Of a stretch of DNA of 64,000 nucleotides, positions 7,028 to 16,622 are shown in pieces (position 1 is the stretch's first letter; each line of letters starts with the position of its first letter). The stretch covers positions 434,001 to 498,000 of the forward strand of contig NZ_CP035534.1 of NCBI RefSeq assembly GCF_009068765.1. The letters are read 5' to 3'. Source of the DNA: Sulfurimonas hydrogeniphila (GTDB lineage Bacteria; Campylobacterota; Campylobacteria; Campylobacterales; Sulfurimonadaceae). Below the pieces are notes generated by a model. That model was given only the letters and a program-made list of their open reading frames with translations, was not told the DNA's origin and did no database searches. Both the position numbers and the translations under genes were made by a program.

Positions 7028-7626
7028 TTTGTTTTTCCTATTGCATAAAATATTACTGATTTTGCACCATTATCTAATAATGCCTGTATAGCATCTTCAT
7101 CTATATTTACACTTTTTGTATAAATATCATCAATAAGTAAAATATATTTACCTTTTACATCTTTTGAAATATTACATGTATCTTTTGTAATACCAGGATA
7201 TGGCATACTCCCATTTCCTGCAAATTCAGCTCCTTTTTTAGAATGAGCCAGATGAGTTGTTTTTGTATCAGTATGTCGTATTATATAATCTGAACCATCG
7301 TTAAACCCCAGTTCTTTTATAAGCATCTTTACAACTCCTTTAAAAAAAAGTTGCTCAAGGCTATAACTGTTTTGAGCTTTTGATCTTGGAACAACACACA
7401 CAGTAAATTCTCTATCAAAGTTAGATAAATCTTCTTTAAGGGCATTATATAATTTAGTTGCTGCATTATGCAACTTTTCCTTTGGATAACTATTAAAAGT
7501 ATTTTTCAAATCATTTAAATAGTCTGGATTACCGGGGTTTCCATATCTTACATAGTCTGTATGAAAATAACCTTGAATAGTATGTTTTAAATACTCACTA
7601 TTAGCATAAATTTTAAATTTATTCAT
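7024..7626 (-). CDS. phosphoribosyltransferase-like protein
   Basis: 200 residues. The C-terminal half holds KGKYILLIDDIYTKSVNIDE, the phosphoribosyl-pyrophosphate-binding motif of type I PRTases (hydrophobic run, D-D, then a T/S loop), then ALLDNGAKSVIFYAIGKTK. The N-terminal half contains FTVCVVPRSKAQNSYS. The classical loop T-x-x-T/S is altered (YTKSVN). It is the middle gene of three overlapping genes: HAD, PRTase, DprA-like. In such sets PRTases are proposed to act on nucleotide-derived ligands (SLOG-linked systems described by Aravind and colleagues); the substrate here is unknown. Confidence 0.75.
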   Translation of the reverse strand: MNKFKIYANSEYLKHTIQGYFHTDYVRYGNPGNPDYLNDLKNTFNSYPKEKLHNAATKLYNALKEDLSNFDREFTVCVVPRSKAQNSYSLEQLFFKGVVKMLIKELGFNDGSDYIIRHTDTKTTHLAHSKKGAEFAGNGSMPYPGITKDTCNISKDVKGKYILLIDDIYTKSVNIDEDAIQALLDNGAKSVIFYAIGKTK

Positions 7627-8239
7627 AACTTCTTTCCCCTTTTGTTTTAAAGTTGATAATATTTGTAGACGGTATATTTAAGAGCATAGCCTTTGTTATC
7701 TCATCTTTGGTATCTTCAAAAACTACCACATCATTTGGTTGCGCATTTAAATCATCTAAAATATATTTATATTTATTATTTTCTACACTTGTATAATTTT
7801 CCTTATAATATTTCTCATAAAAAATATCAGATAAACTATGATGTTTTAAAAGTAAATTTGCTTTTCGTTTATGGCTGTTGGTAGCTAAAATAATTTTATT
7901 TGTTTTTGCAAACTGTTTTATCACCTCCACAATAGCAATATTTAGTTTTGTATTTTGTAAATATTTATAAAATACATTGGTTTTTATTTCTATAATTCTT
8001 TTGAATTCTTTGGCAGTTAAATTTGGAATAATTACACGAAGTTTTTCTCTTGTAAATCTCTCATCACTTTGATACAACAAGTCTAAATCTATATTTTTAA
8101 CTTGTTTTACAGCTTCTTTATAGGCTAGAAAATTTGCTTCATCTGTATCAATCAAAGTGCCATCTAAATCAAAAAGCAGATGTATTTGAGAAGAAATTTT
8201 GTCGTTTTTTAATTTCTGTAGCTGTCGGGTAGTTGTCAT
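7619..8239 (-). CDS. HAD-family phosphatase
   Basis: Motif I LLFDLDGTLIDTDEANFLAY has the catalytic Asp pair DxD. Motif II is ILATNSHKRKANLLLKHH, and motif IV reads VVFEDTKDEITKAM. The length and cap match phosphoglycolate-phosphatase-like HADs. The start at 8239 is chosen because AGGA lies six bases before it; ATG 8245 is also possible, while the further open frame to 8302 overlaps the promoter. It overlaps the PRTase gene by 8 bp and is first in the operon behind copy 5 of the shared promoter. It probably hydrolyses a sugar or nucleotide phosphate linked to its partners. Confidence 0.8.
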   Translation of the reverse strand: MTTTRQLQKLKNDKISSQIHLLFDLDGTLIDTDEANFLAYKEAVKQVKNIDLDLLYQSDERFTREKLRVIIPNLTAKEFKRIIEIKTNVFYKYLQNTKLNIAIVEVIKQFAKTNKIILATNSHKRKANLLLKHHSLSDIFYEKYYKENYTSVENNKYKYILDDLNAQPNDVVVFEDTKDEITKAMLLNIPSTNIINFKTKGERSYE

Positions 8240-8268
8240 AATCATTCCTCGTATCTTTTTGATTAGAA

Positions 8269-8299
8269 ATGATATGAAACTATGTGGACTTATTTTGTC
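8269..8299 (-). promoter_or_regulatory. shared island promoter, copy 5 (HAD/PRTase/DprA)
   Basis: Minus strand: GACAAAATAAGTCC (8286-8299), 11 bp, TATCAT (8269-8274). Confidence 0.75.
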
Positions 8300-8433
8300 C
8301 ATTCTAAATATTTTTTAATTTCAAATTCAAATTTTATTTTTTTATAATCCACTTGAAATCATATGGTCTTGGATATTGTAACTTTGTAAAAAATTTGTCA
8401 CTCTTTCATTAATGTGCAATTAATGTCTATACT

Positions 8434-11400
8434 TTAATTAATCATTCCTCCTATTAGATTAAAGTTCTTATTCAATTTAACTTGCGGTATTTGCTTAAAA
8501 TGAAATTTCTTTTTCGAAATTTTTGGAACAGTGTCAGTAACTATATCTGCTAACTTAAATACATTTAGGTTACTGTTGCTTTTGAAAGCATCTATTACAC
8601 TGTATGTAAATACACCATGACCTTTATAGCCTTCAAGAGCAACTTGATACAATGTAGTTTATCTTTGCACTATCATGAGCAAGTCTATTTTTAGTAGCTT
8701 CATCATATATACTATCTATTGCTGCACCACTTTTACAAGTATCTAACATCACTAAGTATTTATTAGTATAAATTTTGGAAAAGTTGTTTTTGAGAAAATC
8801 TATAGATATTTTGCTACTAATTTTATATGGTATTAGTTGATATTTACCATCTTTATAAGTTCCATGTCCTGCTATATAAAGAAGAAAGGTATCACCATAT
8901 TTTATCTTTTTAGAAATCTCATCAAAAGTGTTTGTCAATGCTTCCTTTGAAACATTGCTGTCATATAGATTGTATTTATGGATATGATTGAAAGAATTTT
9001 TATTCTTAGCAAGATAACTTTCTTGTATAGCTTCTGCATCTTTGACAGAATATTTTAAATCATACTCACTCTTTTCATAGTTGCTGATTGCAATAGTTAG
9101 AAAGTATAACTCTCCTTTTTGTTCAGATGCATCTGTTTTTACATTTTGAGAAGAGTATGTTTTTATTTGATTATTTATAATATAGTTAGCAACTATTTTT
9201 AAAATTTTGCTGGAGTTTGCTATATTTTTATCTTTGTCATATGCTTTAAATGAAATGGTATTTGTGCCTGGATCTAAAGTTAATACACTCCTATAGATTT
9301 TACAGCTTTTATTTTTTAATTTAATTTTTTTAATGCTAAAACCTCGACTGCTTGGTGGGTTTATCGCTTGTCCATTAATAAGCAGTTTCGGATCAGCTAT
9401 ACCATTACCAGCATCACATATCTGGTATGTGAGTTCGACATCTTTATCATTGAGCATATTGTGTTGCAGTAAGCTTAATTTAGGAGGCTTAATATTAAGA
9501 AGAACAGATTTTACATCCATTGGAATAGTAACTTTTTTACCTGCAAGTATTTTTTTGATAAGATCTGGGCGGTAAAACTTATCGAATAGTCTATCATTTA
9601 CTACAATACGAGCTTCTTTATATAAGCCTTGGTTTTGATGATATTTTAATAAGTCTTTACCTTTGCCGTCATAGGTGAATAATCCTTCAGGAGTATACAT
9701 AATCCAGTCATTGTTATTTTTTATGTAGAGAGAAGCAAGAGGTTTTACAATTTTTCTTTTTTGTAATCCTTCAATCATTACAAACTTTTTAATTTCTTTT
9801 GAAGTAGGCATATAACCAAAATAATAGTTTGATGATTTTCCAAAATATTTATCTTGATCTTTAATTACTGATTTTATAAGAGATTTAGCATTTCCATATT
9901 TAAAACTATCTAATTTAACTGGAAGATTTGAGAGTCCTTCTAAATTTACATTAAATATATTAATTATATTATTTGTTCCAAATGTATAAAGATAGCCATT
10001 TTTATAATATGCATCTTTCTGAAAATCATTAATATTTGTAAGTTGACATAACAAATTACCGTTAATGTTAAAAATGAATTGATATTCAATATTTTTTGTT
10101 GCGATAAAAATATATTTATTATTCAATATCTTATAATATTTACAACCAAGATACAGCAAATTAATTTTCGACATAAGTTTATTTTTTTGATTATAAATCT
10201 TTAAAATACCCTTATTGTGTTCGAATTTTATATGCAACTTTTTATTTGATTTTTTTGATGTACTAGCATTTTTATATTCACTTAAAGAAAGTGCATCCAT
10301 ATCAAAATTATATTTATTTTGTGCACATTGAATAAAAAGCATATTCTTTTCTGTATAAATATTTTGAATATTCTCTTTATTATGCCTGTTTTTTAAATAA
10401 ATTTGTTTACATGTACTCTCAGATAAGTTGTTTATCTTTTGAAAAGTAACTTGATTGTTAAATTTTTGCTTTTTTATTCTTTTGCGTTCTTTTACAGAAA
10501 AAGTATATAATAGATCATAATCTGTCAAAACATAAATAAAGTAATCATTTTTCTCAAATTTTATTTTAACATTTGAAATAAAACCAGAAAAAGCATAAGG
10601 ATTAAAATATTCTTGAGTGCGATTTTTATCAATTGGGTTTATATACAATCCCCGTTCATCAAACATTACTATCACTTTGCCATCTTCACTTTTTCTAAAA
10701 TGTCCTTCTCCAAGTCCTTTATGCCTGATTACATTTATAAGTTTTGAATTCTTAAGATCAAATATATCAATAATATTAATAGACTCACCAAGTTTTTTTA
10801 CTGTTAATAATAAATTCTTTTTTTTATCATATAGCAGATCACTTATTGCACCTTTAAAGCCATCTCCAATATAGCCATGAAATTTTCGAGTAAATGATTT
10901 TTTCTCCTTATCATACATAAGCACTGATTTGTTTCCTGTTGGAAAAAAACAATAATTTTTATCTTCTATAAATTTATTTTCATGCAATAGAGGAATATCT
11001 AAAATTGGAAATATATTTTGATGAAGCACATCTTTGTTTGTTATATTTTTTATTTCTTCAAAAAAACTAGTTTTGCTTAAATCAAGATAGCCTTTTTTAT
11101 GCCATTTTACTGCTTGTTTAAAATCGCCTTTTTCTAAATAAAGATCCGTTAAAACATATGGGTTATTAGAAGCTAATTTAAAATACTGAATTGCTTTATC
11201 AATATTGCGTGGTCTGTTAATACCAGAATAATAAGCGCCCAACACATTGTAACATTGAGACAATTGAATACTTTTAGGTTCTGTTTTTAGCATTTTTTTA
11301 GCAATTTTATACGCATGTTCTTCGTCACCTAGCTTCAAATAACAATCAGCTAAGTCACATTTATTTATTGTAGTATTTAGTTCAATTGCTTGTTTATAAT

Positions 11401-12313
11401 ATTTCTTCGCAAGAATGTATTTATTTTCTATAGAATACACAGATGCCAATAATGCATAAGCCTTTTTATCTCCAATATCAATAGCTTTCTTATAGTATTT
11501 CTCTGCAAGGCTATATTTTTGTTGTGCGAGATATATAGCTCCTAATGTAAAATTATAGTAGGGTTGATAATAACCTAATTCAATAGCTTTTTTATAATAT
11601 TTCTCTGCAAGATTATATTTATGTTGTCCAAAGTATACAGTTCCTAATAATTCATAAGCCTTTTTATCCCCAATATCAATAGCTTTCTTATAGTATTTCT
11701 CTGCAAGACTATCTTTTTGTTGTGTGAGATATATAGTTCCTAATTCTATATAAACTTCTTTATAACCACTTTCAATTGCTTTTTCATAATAAAATCTTGC
11801 TTTTTCATAATTATTAAGATTTATTAAATACACTCTTCCTATATTGTAAAATCCAGCTCCTTTATTTATACCATTTTTAAGAGCCTTAGCATAATATTTA
11901 ATTGCATCCTTGTAATCTTGTAAGTTAAAACGATATAAATCTCCAAGGTTGGCATACGCCTGAGCTTTATTTTCGCCATTAACTGCTTGCATAAAATATT
12001 CCTCAGCTTTTTTATAATCCTTGAGTGTATATTGATATAATTGTCCGAGACTTATGCAAGCTTTCATATTATTTTGTTTTAAAGCTTCTTTGTAATAAAT
12101 AATTGCTTTTGAAATATTTTTGTCGACACCTAAACCATTTAAGTAAGCTCCTGCTAAATAATATTGTGACTCATTATTTTCTGGAAAATTTTGAAATATT
12201 TCTATAGCTTTCTTGTATTGTTTCTTTTTATATAAGTTTATAGCTTCACCTATAGTTTGAGCAAAGAGAAGTGAAGACAATAAAATCAATAGATATAAAT
12301 AATTTTTTTTCAT
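8434..12313 (-). pseudogene. caspase-like protease with TPR/Sel1 repeats, frameshifted near its C-terminus
   Basis: A 1,226-residue frame (8633-12313) begins with a signal-like segment (LYLLILLSSLLFA). About ten TPR/Sel1-type repeats follow (A-x-x-Y-Y-x-K-A), then a long beta-rich region, then a caspase domain: FLLYIAGHGT has the catalytic His and YLVMLDTCKSG the catalytic Cys. The frame ends prematurely after IVSSCS. The expected continuation VALEGYKGHGVFTYSVIDAF is in another frame at 8434-8652. A short deletion with a frameshift around 8640-8652 therefore separates the last 65 or so residues, though both catalytic residues survive. TPR-caspase proteins act in bacterial conflict and cell-death systems; this copy may be inactive. 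Confidence 0.8.
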
Positions 12314-12337
12314 TTTATTTCTGTCATTTTTGATTTA

Positions 12338-12368
12338 ATTATAAAATAAATTATAGTCAAATTTTGTC
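12338..12368 (-). promoter_or_regulatory. shared island promoter, copy 6 (caspase gene)
   Basis: Minus strand: GACAAAATTTGACT (12355-12368), 11 bp, TATAAT (12338-12343). The caspase gene starts 25 bp downstream. Confidence 0.75.
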
Positions 12369-12376
12369 TATGCATT

Positions 12377-13252
12377 TTATTTTCTTCTTGTATTTTGTCT
12401 TATAGAGACAATAAGTTGATATATCAAGTAAGCAATAGATACTTTATATATCAATACTGAAAGTGGAAAATGTGAATTTTCTGATATTTGTGAAAATTGA
12501 TAAAATATTTTACTTACACAAAGGAGTTGATAATCATTTGTTACAATACCATAACAAGCATAATTGATAATATTGAATATTAAAAAGACAATGAATTTAT
12601 TGATTTTTTTTGACTCCATTAATACTATTGATTCAATAAATACAATTATTGAAGAAATACTTAAAAGGCTATACAACATTAACTGATTACCACCACTGCA
12701 ACCACTGTAGTATTTTTGCTTAAAACCTGAATAAAGAAATGTTAAACTTAGTATCCAGAATAAAACAAGCATCCAATCTTGTGAATGATTGGATGAAATT
12801 TTATGAATTTTAAAAACTATCCAATCTAATGGATTTTCATTGAATTTTAATTTTTCTTCCATCTTTTGCATTTCTAAAACATAAAACTTATTTGCCTCTA
12901 TTATATTTTTTTGCTGTTCAAAAGAATTTTTTATAATTCTTGCAGTTTCTCTATTCTTAACACTACATTGTATGCCTAAGAAATTGGCAAACTCTTTAAA
13001 TGATATACTTGTTAAATCCAAAGGTTCTTTTATTTTCACGTCTGTAAAATTTACAAAACTTAAAAATATAGAGCTTTGTAATAAAAGTTCATTGAAAGAT
13101 TTTTTTTGCAATATTACTTGATTCTCAAAGGTCGAAAATTCTAACAATAGATTTTTACTCTTTATGCTCTTATTGTTTGAATAATTAAAAACCCCTTTAA
13201 TATAACAATTGTTTAAACAAAGATGTTTTGAAAAATCTTCTTGTATATACAT
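12377..13252 (-). CDS. membrane protein with pentapeptide-like N-terminus
   Basis: 291 residues. The first 110 (for example LCLNNCYIKGVFNYSN and SFVNFTDVKIKEPLDLTSIS) have the spacing of a degenerate pentapeptide or beta-helix domain. A charged linker follows, then four or five membrane spans from about residue 160 (DWMLVLFWILSLTFLYSG and LMLYSLLSISSIIVFIESIV). This is typical of pentapeptide proteins with an ion-channel-like C-terminus. In-frame residues before the ATG (EFKNCEFHN) also look pentapeptide-like, suggesting the true protein begins earlier, perhaps fused by frameshift to the gene at 13279-13554. It is last in the 15869-to-12377 cluster. Confidence 0.65.
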   Translation of the reverse strand: MYIQEDFSKHLCLNNCYIKGVFNYSNNKSIKSKNLLLEFSTFENQVILQKKSFNELLLQSSIFLSFVNFTDVKIKEPLDLTSISFKEFANFLGIQCSVKNRETARIIKNSFEQQKNIIEANKFYVLEMQKMEEKLKFNENPLDWIVFKIHKISSNHSQDWMLVLFWILSLTFLYSGFKQKYYSGCSGGNQLMLYSLLSISSIIVFIESIVLMESKKINKFIVFLIFNIINYACYGIVTNDYQLLCVSKIFYQFSQISENSHFPLSVLIYKVSIAYLIYQLIVSIRQNTRRK

Positions 13253-13278
13253 ATTGTGAAATTCACAATTTTTAAATT

Positions 13279-13554
13279 CTAATTTTTTAATATTTTGTAA
13301 ATCATATTTTTTTCATTGATTTTAAGGATATTAACTTCTTTTTTTAAATTTTTTTGATCATCTGAAATATAATATTGCAAAAATATTTTATCATCATATA
13401 AAGATAAGAATTCAATATCATAAAAATTGATTTCTTGAAATGTTATAGTATTCTCTTTACAAGTTACAAACCCTTCTTCTTTATTATCTACTTCAATAAT
13501 TCTATTTTCAATATTTAAAACATCATCCCATGTTACTTTAAAGCTGTTTTTCAT
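13279..13554 (-). CDS. small protein, possibly the N-terminal part of the pentapeptide protein
   Basis: 91 residues with alternating hydrophobic and acidic strands (ITFQEINFYDIEFLSLYDD); no family is recognised. Its last codons overlap a run of seven A bases (T-run 13307-13313 on the plus strand). Shifting frame there continues into the pentapeptide-like sequence that leads into the next gene, so the two may be one gene with a frameshift, programmed or mutational. It overlaps the preceding gene by 17 bp. Confidence 0.5.
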   Translation of the reverse strand: MKNSFKVTWDDVLNIENRIIEVDNKEEGFVTCKENTITFQEINFYDIEFLSLYDDKIFLQYYISDDQKNLKKEVNILKINEKNMIYKILKN

Positions 13555-13780
13555 CTATTTTGATAACCTCAAACTCTTTTTGTAACTCTCTGTCCTCAAT
13601 ATTTTCTATGAATTTTTTACACTCCTTTATTGTGCCAACCTTATATACTTCAACAATTTCATTTTCAATACAGAATCTTTCTTCATATGTTTGAAGTTCA
13701 AGTTTTTGTATAGTCTCTTTCATATACAAATTTAATCGATTATGATCTTTTAACTTCACATAATATTGCATTTTTCTCAT
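13538..13780 (-). CDS. small hypothetical protein
   Basis: 80 residues, mostly charged, with predicted beta strands (YYVKLKDHNRLNLYMKETIQ) and a C-terminal acidic helix. No motif is recognised. It lies between the trypsin-like protease gene (14 bp upstream) and the 91-residue gene it overlaps, so it is probably co-transcribed with them. Confidence 0.5.
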   Translation of the reverse strand: MRKMQYYVKLKDHNRLNLYMKETIQKLELQTYEERFCIENEIVEVYKVGTIKECKKFIENIEDRELQKEFEVIKIDEKQL

Positions 13781-13794
13781 CCTCTACAACTTTT

Positions 13795-15072
13795 TTAATA
13801 ACTAGTTATCCTCTCATATGAACCATCTTCATCGGTATCATACGCTATTATATCCCATTTCCCATCACCATTTACATCTTTCATCATAGCATCAGGCTTA
13901 CCATTTCCATTTCTATCAATCTTCGCAAAACGGGCATTTTTATAAAGCCCTTTTTGTATTATATACTTAGTGTAAGTAGATAACGGTTTTCTTTTAATAA
14001 CAACACTCTCTTTAGCTTTTAAAAAATGTTTTATATCGGCAATCGATATTCCGAAGTTCAAATTTTGCCCACTTAGGTCAGAACCGGCAACAATTCCTAA
14101 TAATTCCAACTTATCATTTATAATTGGTCCTCCTGAATTTCCTCGATTGGAAGTCATAGAGTAGTGCAAGGCATAATCGACTTTATAAGTTATCCACATA
14201 TAATTTTTAATGATTTTATTAAGCATTCCATATTCAAAAGCAAAGAAATATTTGTGAGGATGTCCCATTGTATAAATATCTATCCCTTTTTTTATCTCTT
14301 TTATATTTCCAAATTTTAAAAAACTAAACTTATAATTTTTTTGTACACTTTTTGGCATTTCCAATAGTGCCAAATCTCTTATCATCTCCACTTTTAATAC
14401 TTTTGCTTTATAATAATTGTTTTTTGCTGGATTATCGCCTATTTCAGGTTTTAAAGCAATATAAATATTTTTTTGGTCAGGTGCTACTACATGATAATTT
14501 GTTAGAATATTATTTCCATGATTAATAATTACACCAGTTCCAATATGACCATCAGAAGAAACGACAACTGTTGATGACTCCAATTTTGGAATGATAATGT
14601 TAACCTCTTTATATCCCCTGTTATTAGAAATAACTTTACTTTCATCTATATAAATTCTTTTTGTAAAATAAGGTATTATAGGTACTTTTGAGCTGTTATG
14701 ATCGATTGATACAGTATCTGGATTGGTAACAAAAGAAAATTTTTGTGTTTGAGATTTTGTTTTAAATTGAAAATTTAGAACACCTTTTTGGTTATCAATT
14801 TCCATATATTCATCTTTTGCAGGAAAGTATAGTGGCGTATCTTTAACAAGTTTAGCTACTTTCAATAATTTCGGTTTGTTGTGTGTATAAGATAAGATGT
14901 TAACTTTTTGATCGCGATTTGAAAGAAGTTGAAACTGAATCATATTTTTTTCAAATAAAATGTCTTTGTTTTCAATTCTTATTTTATTGCTTTGAAATAA
15001 TGAATACGCGGTAATTTGCACATTTGCATACATATAGCTTGACATTAGTAAAAGCAGATAGACAATTTTCAT
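13795..15072 (-). CDS. secreted trypsin-like serine protease with calcium-binding-like tail
   Basis: 425 residues. Signal peptide residues 1-16 (MKIVYLLLLMSSYMYA). The protease domain has all three triad motifs: ILTNYHVVAP (His), RDLALLEMP (Asp) and SNRGNSGGPI (Ser), in the order of S1C/DegP-like enzymes. No PDZ domain follows. The C-terminal 40 residues contain repeated acidic loops (DRNGNGKPDAM, DVNGDGKWDI, DTDEDGSYE) with the D-x-N/D-x-D/N-G pattern of EF-hand or dockerin-like calcium loops. The gene overlaps the upstream membrane-HEPN gene by 4 bp and lies near the caspase gene, so two protease types sit together. Confidence 0.85.
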   Translation of the reverse strand: MKIVYLLLLMSSYMYANVQITAYSLFQSNKIRIENKDILFEKNMIQFQLLSNRDQKVNILSYTHNKPKLLKVAKLVKDTPLYFPAKDEYMEIDNQKGVLNFQFKTKSQTQKFSFVTNPDTVSIDHNSSKVPIIPYFTKRIYIDESKVISNNRGYKEVNIIIPKLESSTVVVSSDGHIGTGVIINHGNNILTNYHVVAPDQKNIYIALKPEIGDNPAKNNYYKAKVLKVEMIRDLALLEMPKSVQKNYKFSFLKFGNIKEIKKGIDIYTMGHPHKYFFAFEYGMLNKIIKNYMWITYKVDYALHYSMTSNRGNSGGPIINDKLELLGIVAGSDLSGQNLNFGISIADIKHFLKAKESVVIKRKPLSTYTKYIIQKGLYKNARFAKIDRNGNGKPDAMMKDVNGDGKWDIIAYDTDEDGSYERITSY

Positions 15073-15869
15073 GATTCAAATCCTTGTAAGAATTTTTGTG
15101 AATGTAATTCATTTAGCAAAGTAACCAATATACTAAGAACTAGCAGTGCATCTTTTGAATTGAATTTAATTGGTTTTTTTATACTCGGATGTGCTGCACG
15201 ATTTCCAAAAGCTTTTATAGTATGTGCATAACCGTTTGTCTGTGGATTTAAAAATTTCTTTCTATATAAAACATACATCATTTCACCCAAGGTCTCTTCT
15301 TGTATGTTATTATTCAAACAGATAGATAGTAAAACTTTTTCTAACACTGCGCGAGAACTAAATAGTATATAACTTATATCTTTATCAATTTTCTCATCTA
15401 GATGCTCGAGGGTAAGCTCTGGAGATAAAATCTCTTTATATTTTATCAGTTCATTTTCAATATTATTATATATGTTTATCTTTGATTGCTGCTTTTGCGC
15501 TTTTTCAATTTGAATTTTTTCATTTAGTTTTTCATCTATTGCTCGACTTCTTTCTCTGTATGTAAACAACATAGAGAGCGCAATGGAGTATATGATTAAA
15601 AACAGCACCAAGTAATTATTTTTTTCAGAAAAAAAAGAAGACGTTTCTGGTTGTAGCTTAACATTAATATCTGGAAAATCATAAACGCTTAATTCCTGAT
15701 TATCACCATCATAGCTATTCTCTTGAAATTTGGATTTAGAAGTAACTTCATGTTGCACAGGCACATTGTCAATATATGTATAAATAACCACAAAAGAAAG
15801 TATTAAAAAAATTATTGTTCCAATAAAAACAAAAGGGTTCGAAAAACTAAATCGCATCAACAACTCCAA
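15069..15869 (-). CDS. membrane protein with DUF4145/HEPN-like C-terminal domain
   Basis: 266 residues. Two membrane spans, about residues 12-30 and 85-103, enclose a periplasmic loop. The cytoplasmic part has a coiled coil (EKLNEKIQIEKAQKQQSK) and a helical domain ending IKAFGNRAAHPSIKKP. The GNxAAH motif is typical of DUF4145, a HEPN-related domain common in defence proteins. HEPN domains are often RNases, but the classical R-x4-H is not evident here. Overlap with the protease gene (4 bp) suggests a two-component membrane sensor plus periplasmic protease. Confidence 0.7.
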   Translation of the reverse strand: MELLMRFSFSNPFVFIGTIIFLILSFVVIYTYIDNVPVQHEVTSKSKFQENSYDGDNQELSVYDFPDINVKLQPETSSFFSEKNNYLVLFLIIYSIALSMLFTYRERSRAIDEKLNEKIQIEKAQKQQSKINIYNNIENELIKYKEILSPELTLEHLDEKIDKDISYILFSSRAVLEKVLLSICLNNNIQEETLGEMMYVLYRKKFLNPQTNGYAHTIKAFGNRAAHPSIKKPIKFNSKDALLVLSILVTLLNELHSQKFLQGFES

Positions 15870-15970
15870 ATAAAATATATTCTATTCTATCTAACATGTA
15901 CTAAAATCAAACTAACTATTTCAAATAAAATACAATTAAATGGATAGTAAACTTATTTTTATTTCTTATA

Positions 15971-16001
15971 AACATTATATGTCCATACATTCAATTATAC
16001 T
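15971..16001 (+). promoter_or_regulatory. shared island promoter, copy 7 (small membrane protein)
   Basis: AACATTATATGTCC (15971-15984), 11 bp, TATACT (15996-16001). The first half-site is weaker than in other copies. Confidence 0.65.
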
Positions 16002-16031
16002 TGTCAATATAAATCAACATGAGGATTTAAA

Positions 16032-16256
16032 TTGTCTAATTTTTTACATTTGAATAATTATATAGCATTATTAGCAGAAAACCATCTGCTAAGAAAATTA
16101 AATTTACAAGATATTTACAGAGCAGATATTGAACAAACAAAATACAAAGAATATCTACTTATGGAAACTCAAATACTAAAAAATAAACTTATACAAATGA
16201 GTGCATTCTATATTGCTTCTATTGCTTTTTCGGTAATGTTGATAATTATTTTATAG
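16032..16256 (+). CDS. small single-span membrane protein
   Basis: 74 residues from a TTG start with GAGG seven bases upstream. The first 50 residues are a polar helix (NHLLRKLNLQDIYRADIEQT). The end (FYIASIAFSVMLIIIL) is one membrane span, so the protein is tail-anchored with most of it in the cytoplasm. No family is recognised. It is the first of three consecutive small plus-strand genes, each with its own copy of the shared promoter, which is unusual for genes this close together. A toxin-like or membrane-stress peptide is possible. Confidence 0.6.
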   Translation: MSNFLHLNNYIALLAENHLLRKLNLQDIYRADIEQTKYKEYLLMETQILKNKLIQMSAFYIASIAFSVMLIIIL

Positions 16257-16286
16257 TCATTATATGTCCATAGAATTCTATATCAT
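16256..16286 (+). promoter_or_regulatory. shared island promoter, copy 8 (DUF4258-like paralogue)
   Basis: GTCATTATATGTCC (16256-16269), 11 bp, TATCAT (16281-16286). It begins at the last base of the upstream stop codon. Confidence 0.7.
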
Positions 16287-16315
16287 TCTCTTAACACAAC
16301 ACACAAAGGATGAAA

Positions 16316-16588
16316 ATGAAAGTCACAGTACATGCAGGACAAAGATTTTTAGAAAGAGTTATGAATAAAGAGCGATTCAGTTATATTGATATTGATTTTG
16401 CAATGAGATATCTTGTAAAGCTACTTAAAGATGTTGTTCCAATAGGAAGTGCCACAAGTTTCGTGCTACCTTGTTTTGAGCAGTATAGAGCTATCTGCAT
16501 TGAAGGTCGTATTGTCACAATCATTCCAAAAGACAGAGCTTCATATAATGATAAAAAGTCTAAATATAGACAATATATGTCTATTTAA
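16316..16588 (+). CDS. small DUF4258-like protein, paralogue of 5472-5705
   Basis: 90 residues from the ATG at 16316, placed after AAAGGATGAAA. It shares with the 5472-5705 protein the N-terminus MKVTVHA-x-QRFLERVM, then Y-x-D...F-x-MRYL-x-KLL, FVLP-x-FE-x-Y-x-AI and TI-x-PK. The C-terminal extra residues (KYRQYMSI) are encoded by the operator of the next gene: the shared promoter element at 16569-16582 lies inside this frame. Repression or use of that promoter could therefore interfere with this gene. A small RNase-like toxin fold is possible but unproven. Confidence 0.6.
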   Translation: MKVTVHAGQRFLERVMNKERFSYIDIDFAMRYLVKLLKDVVPIGSATSFVLPCFEQYRAICIEGRIVTIIPKDRASYNDKKSKYRQYMSI

Positions 16589-16599
16589 TACTTTATACT
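16569..16599 (+). promoter_or_regulatory. shared island promoter, copy 9 (121-residue protein)
   Basis: GACAATATATGTCT (16569-16582), 11 bp, TATACT (16594-16599). The element overlaps the last codons of the upstream gene. Confidence 0.7.
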
Positions 16600-16622
16600 T
16601 TTACAAATATCAGGAGGATGAC

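Noticed and set aside
16449-16622. An N-terminal extension of the protein starting at 16623
   Set aside because: It runs through the DUF4258-like gene in a different phase, while 16623 has a strong ribosome binding site and a promoter placed for it.
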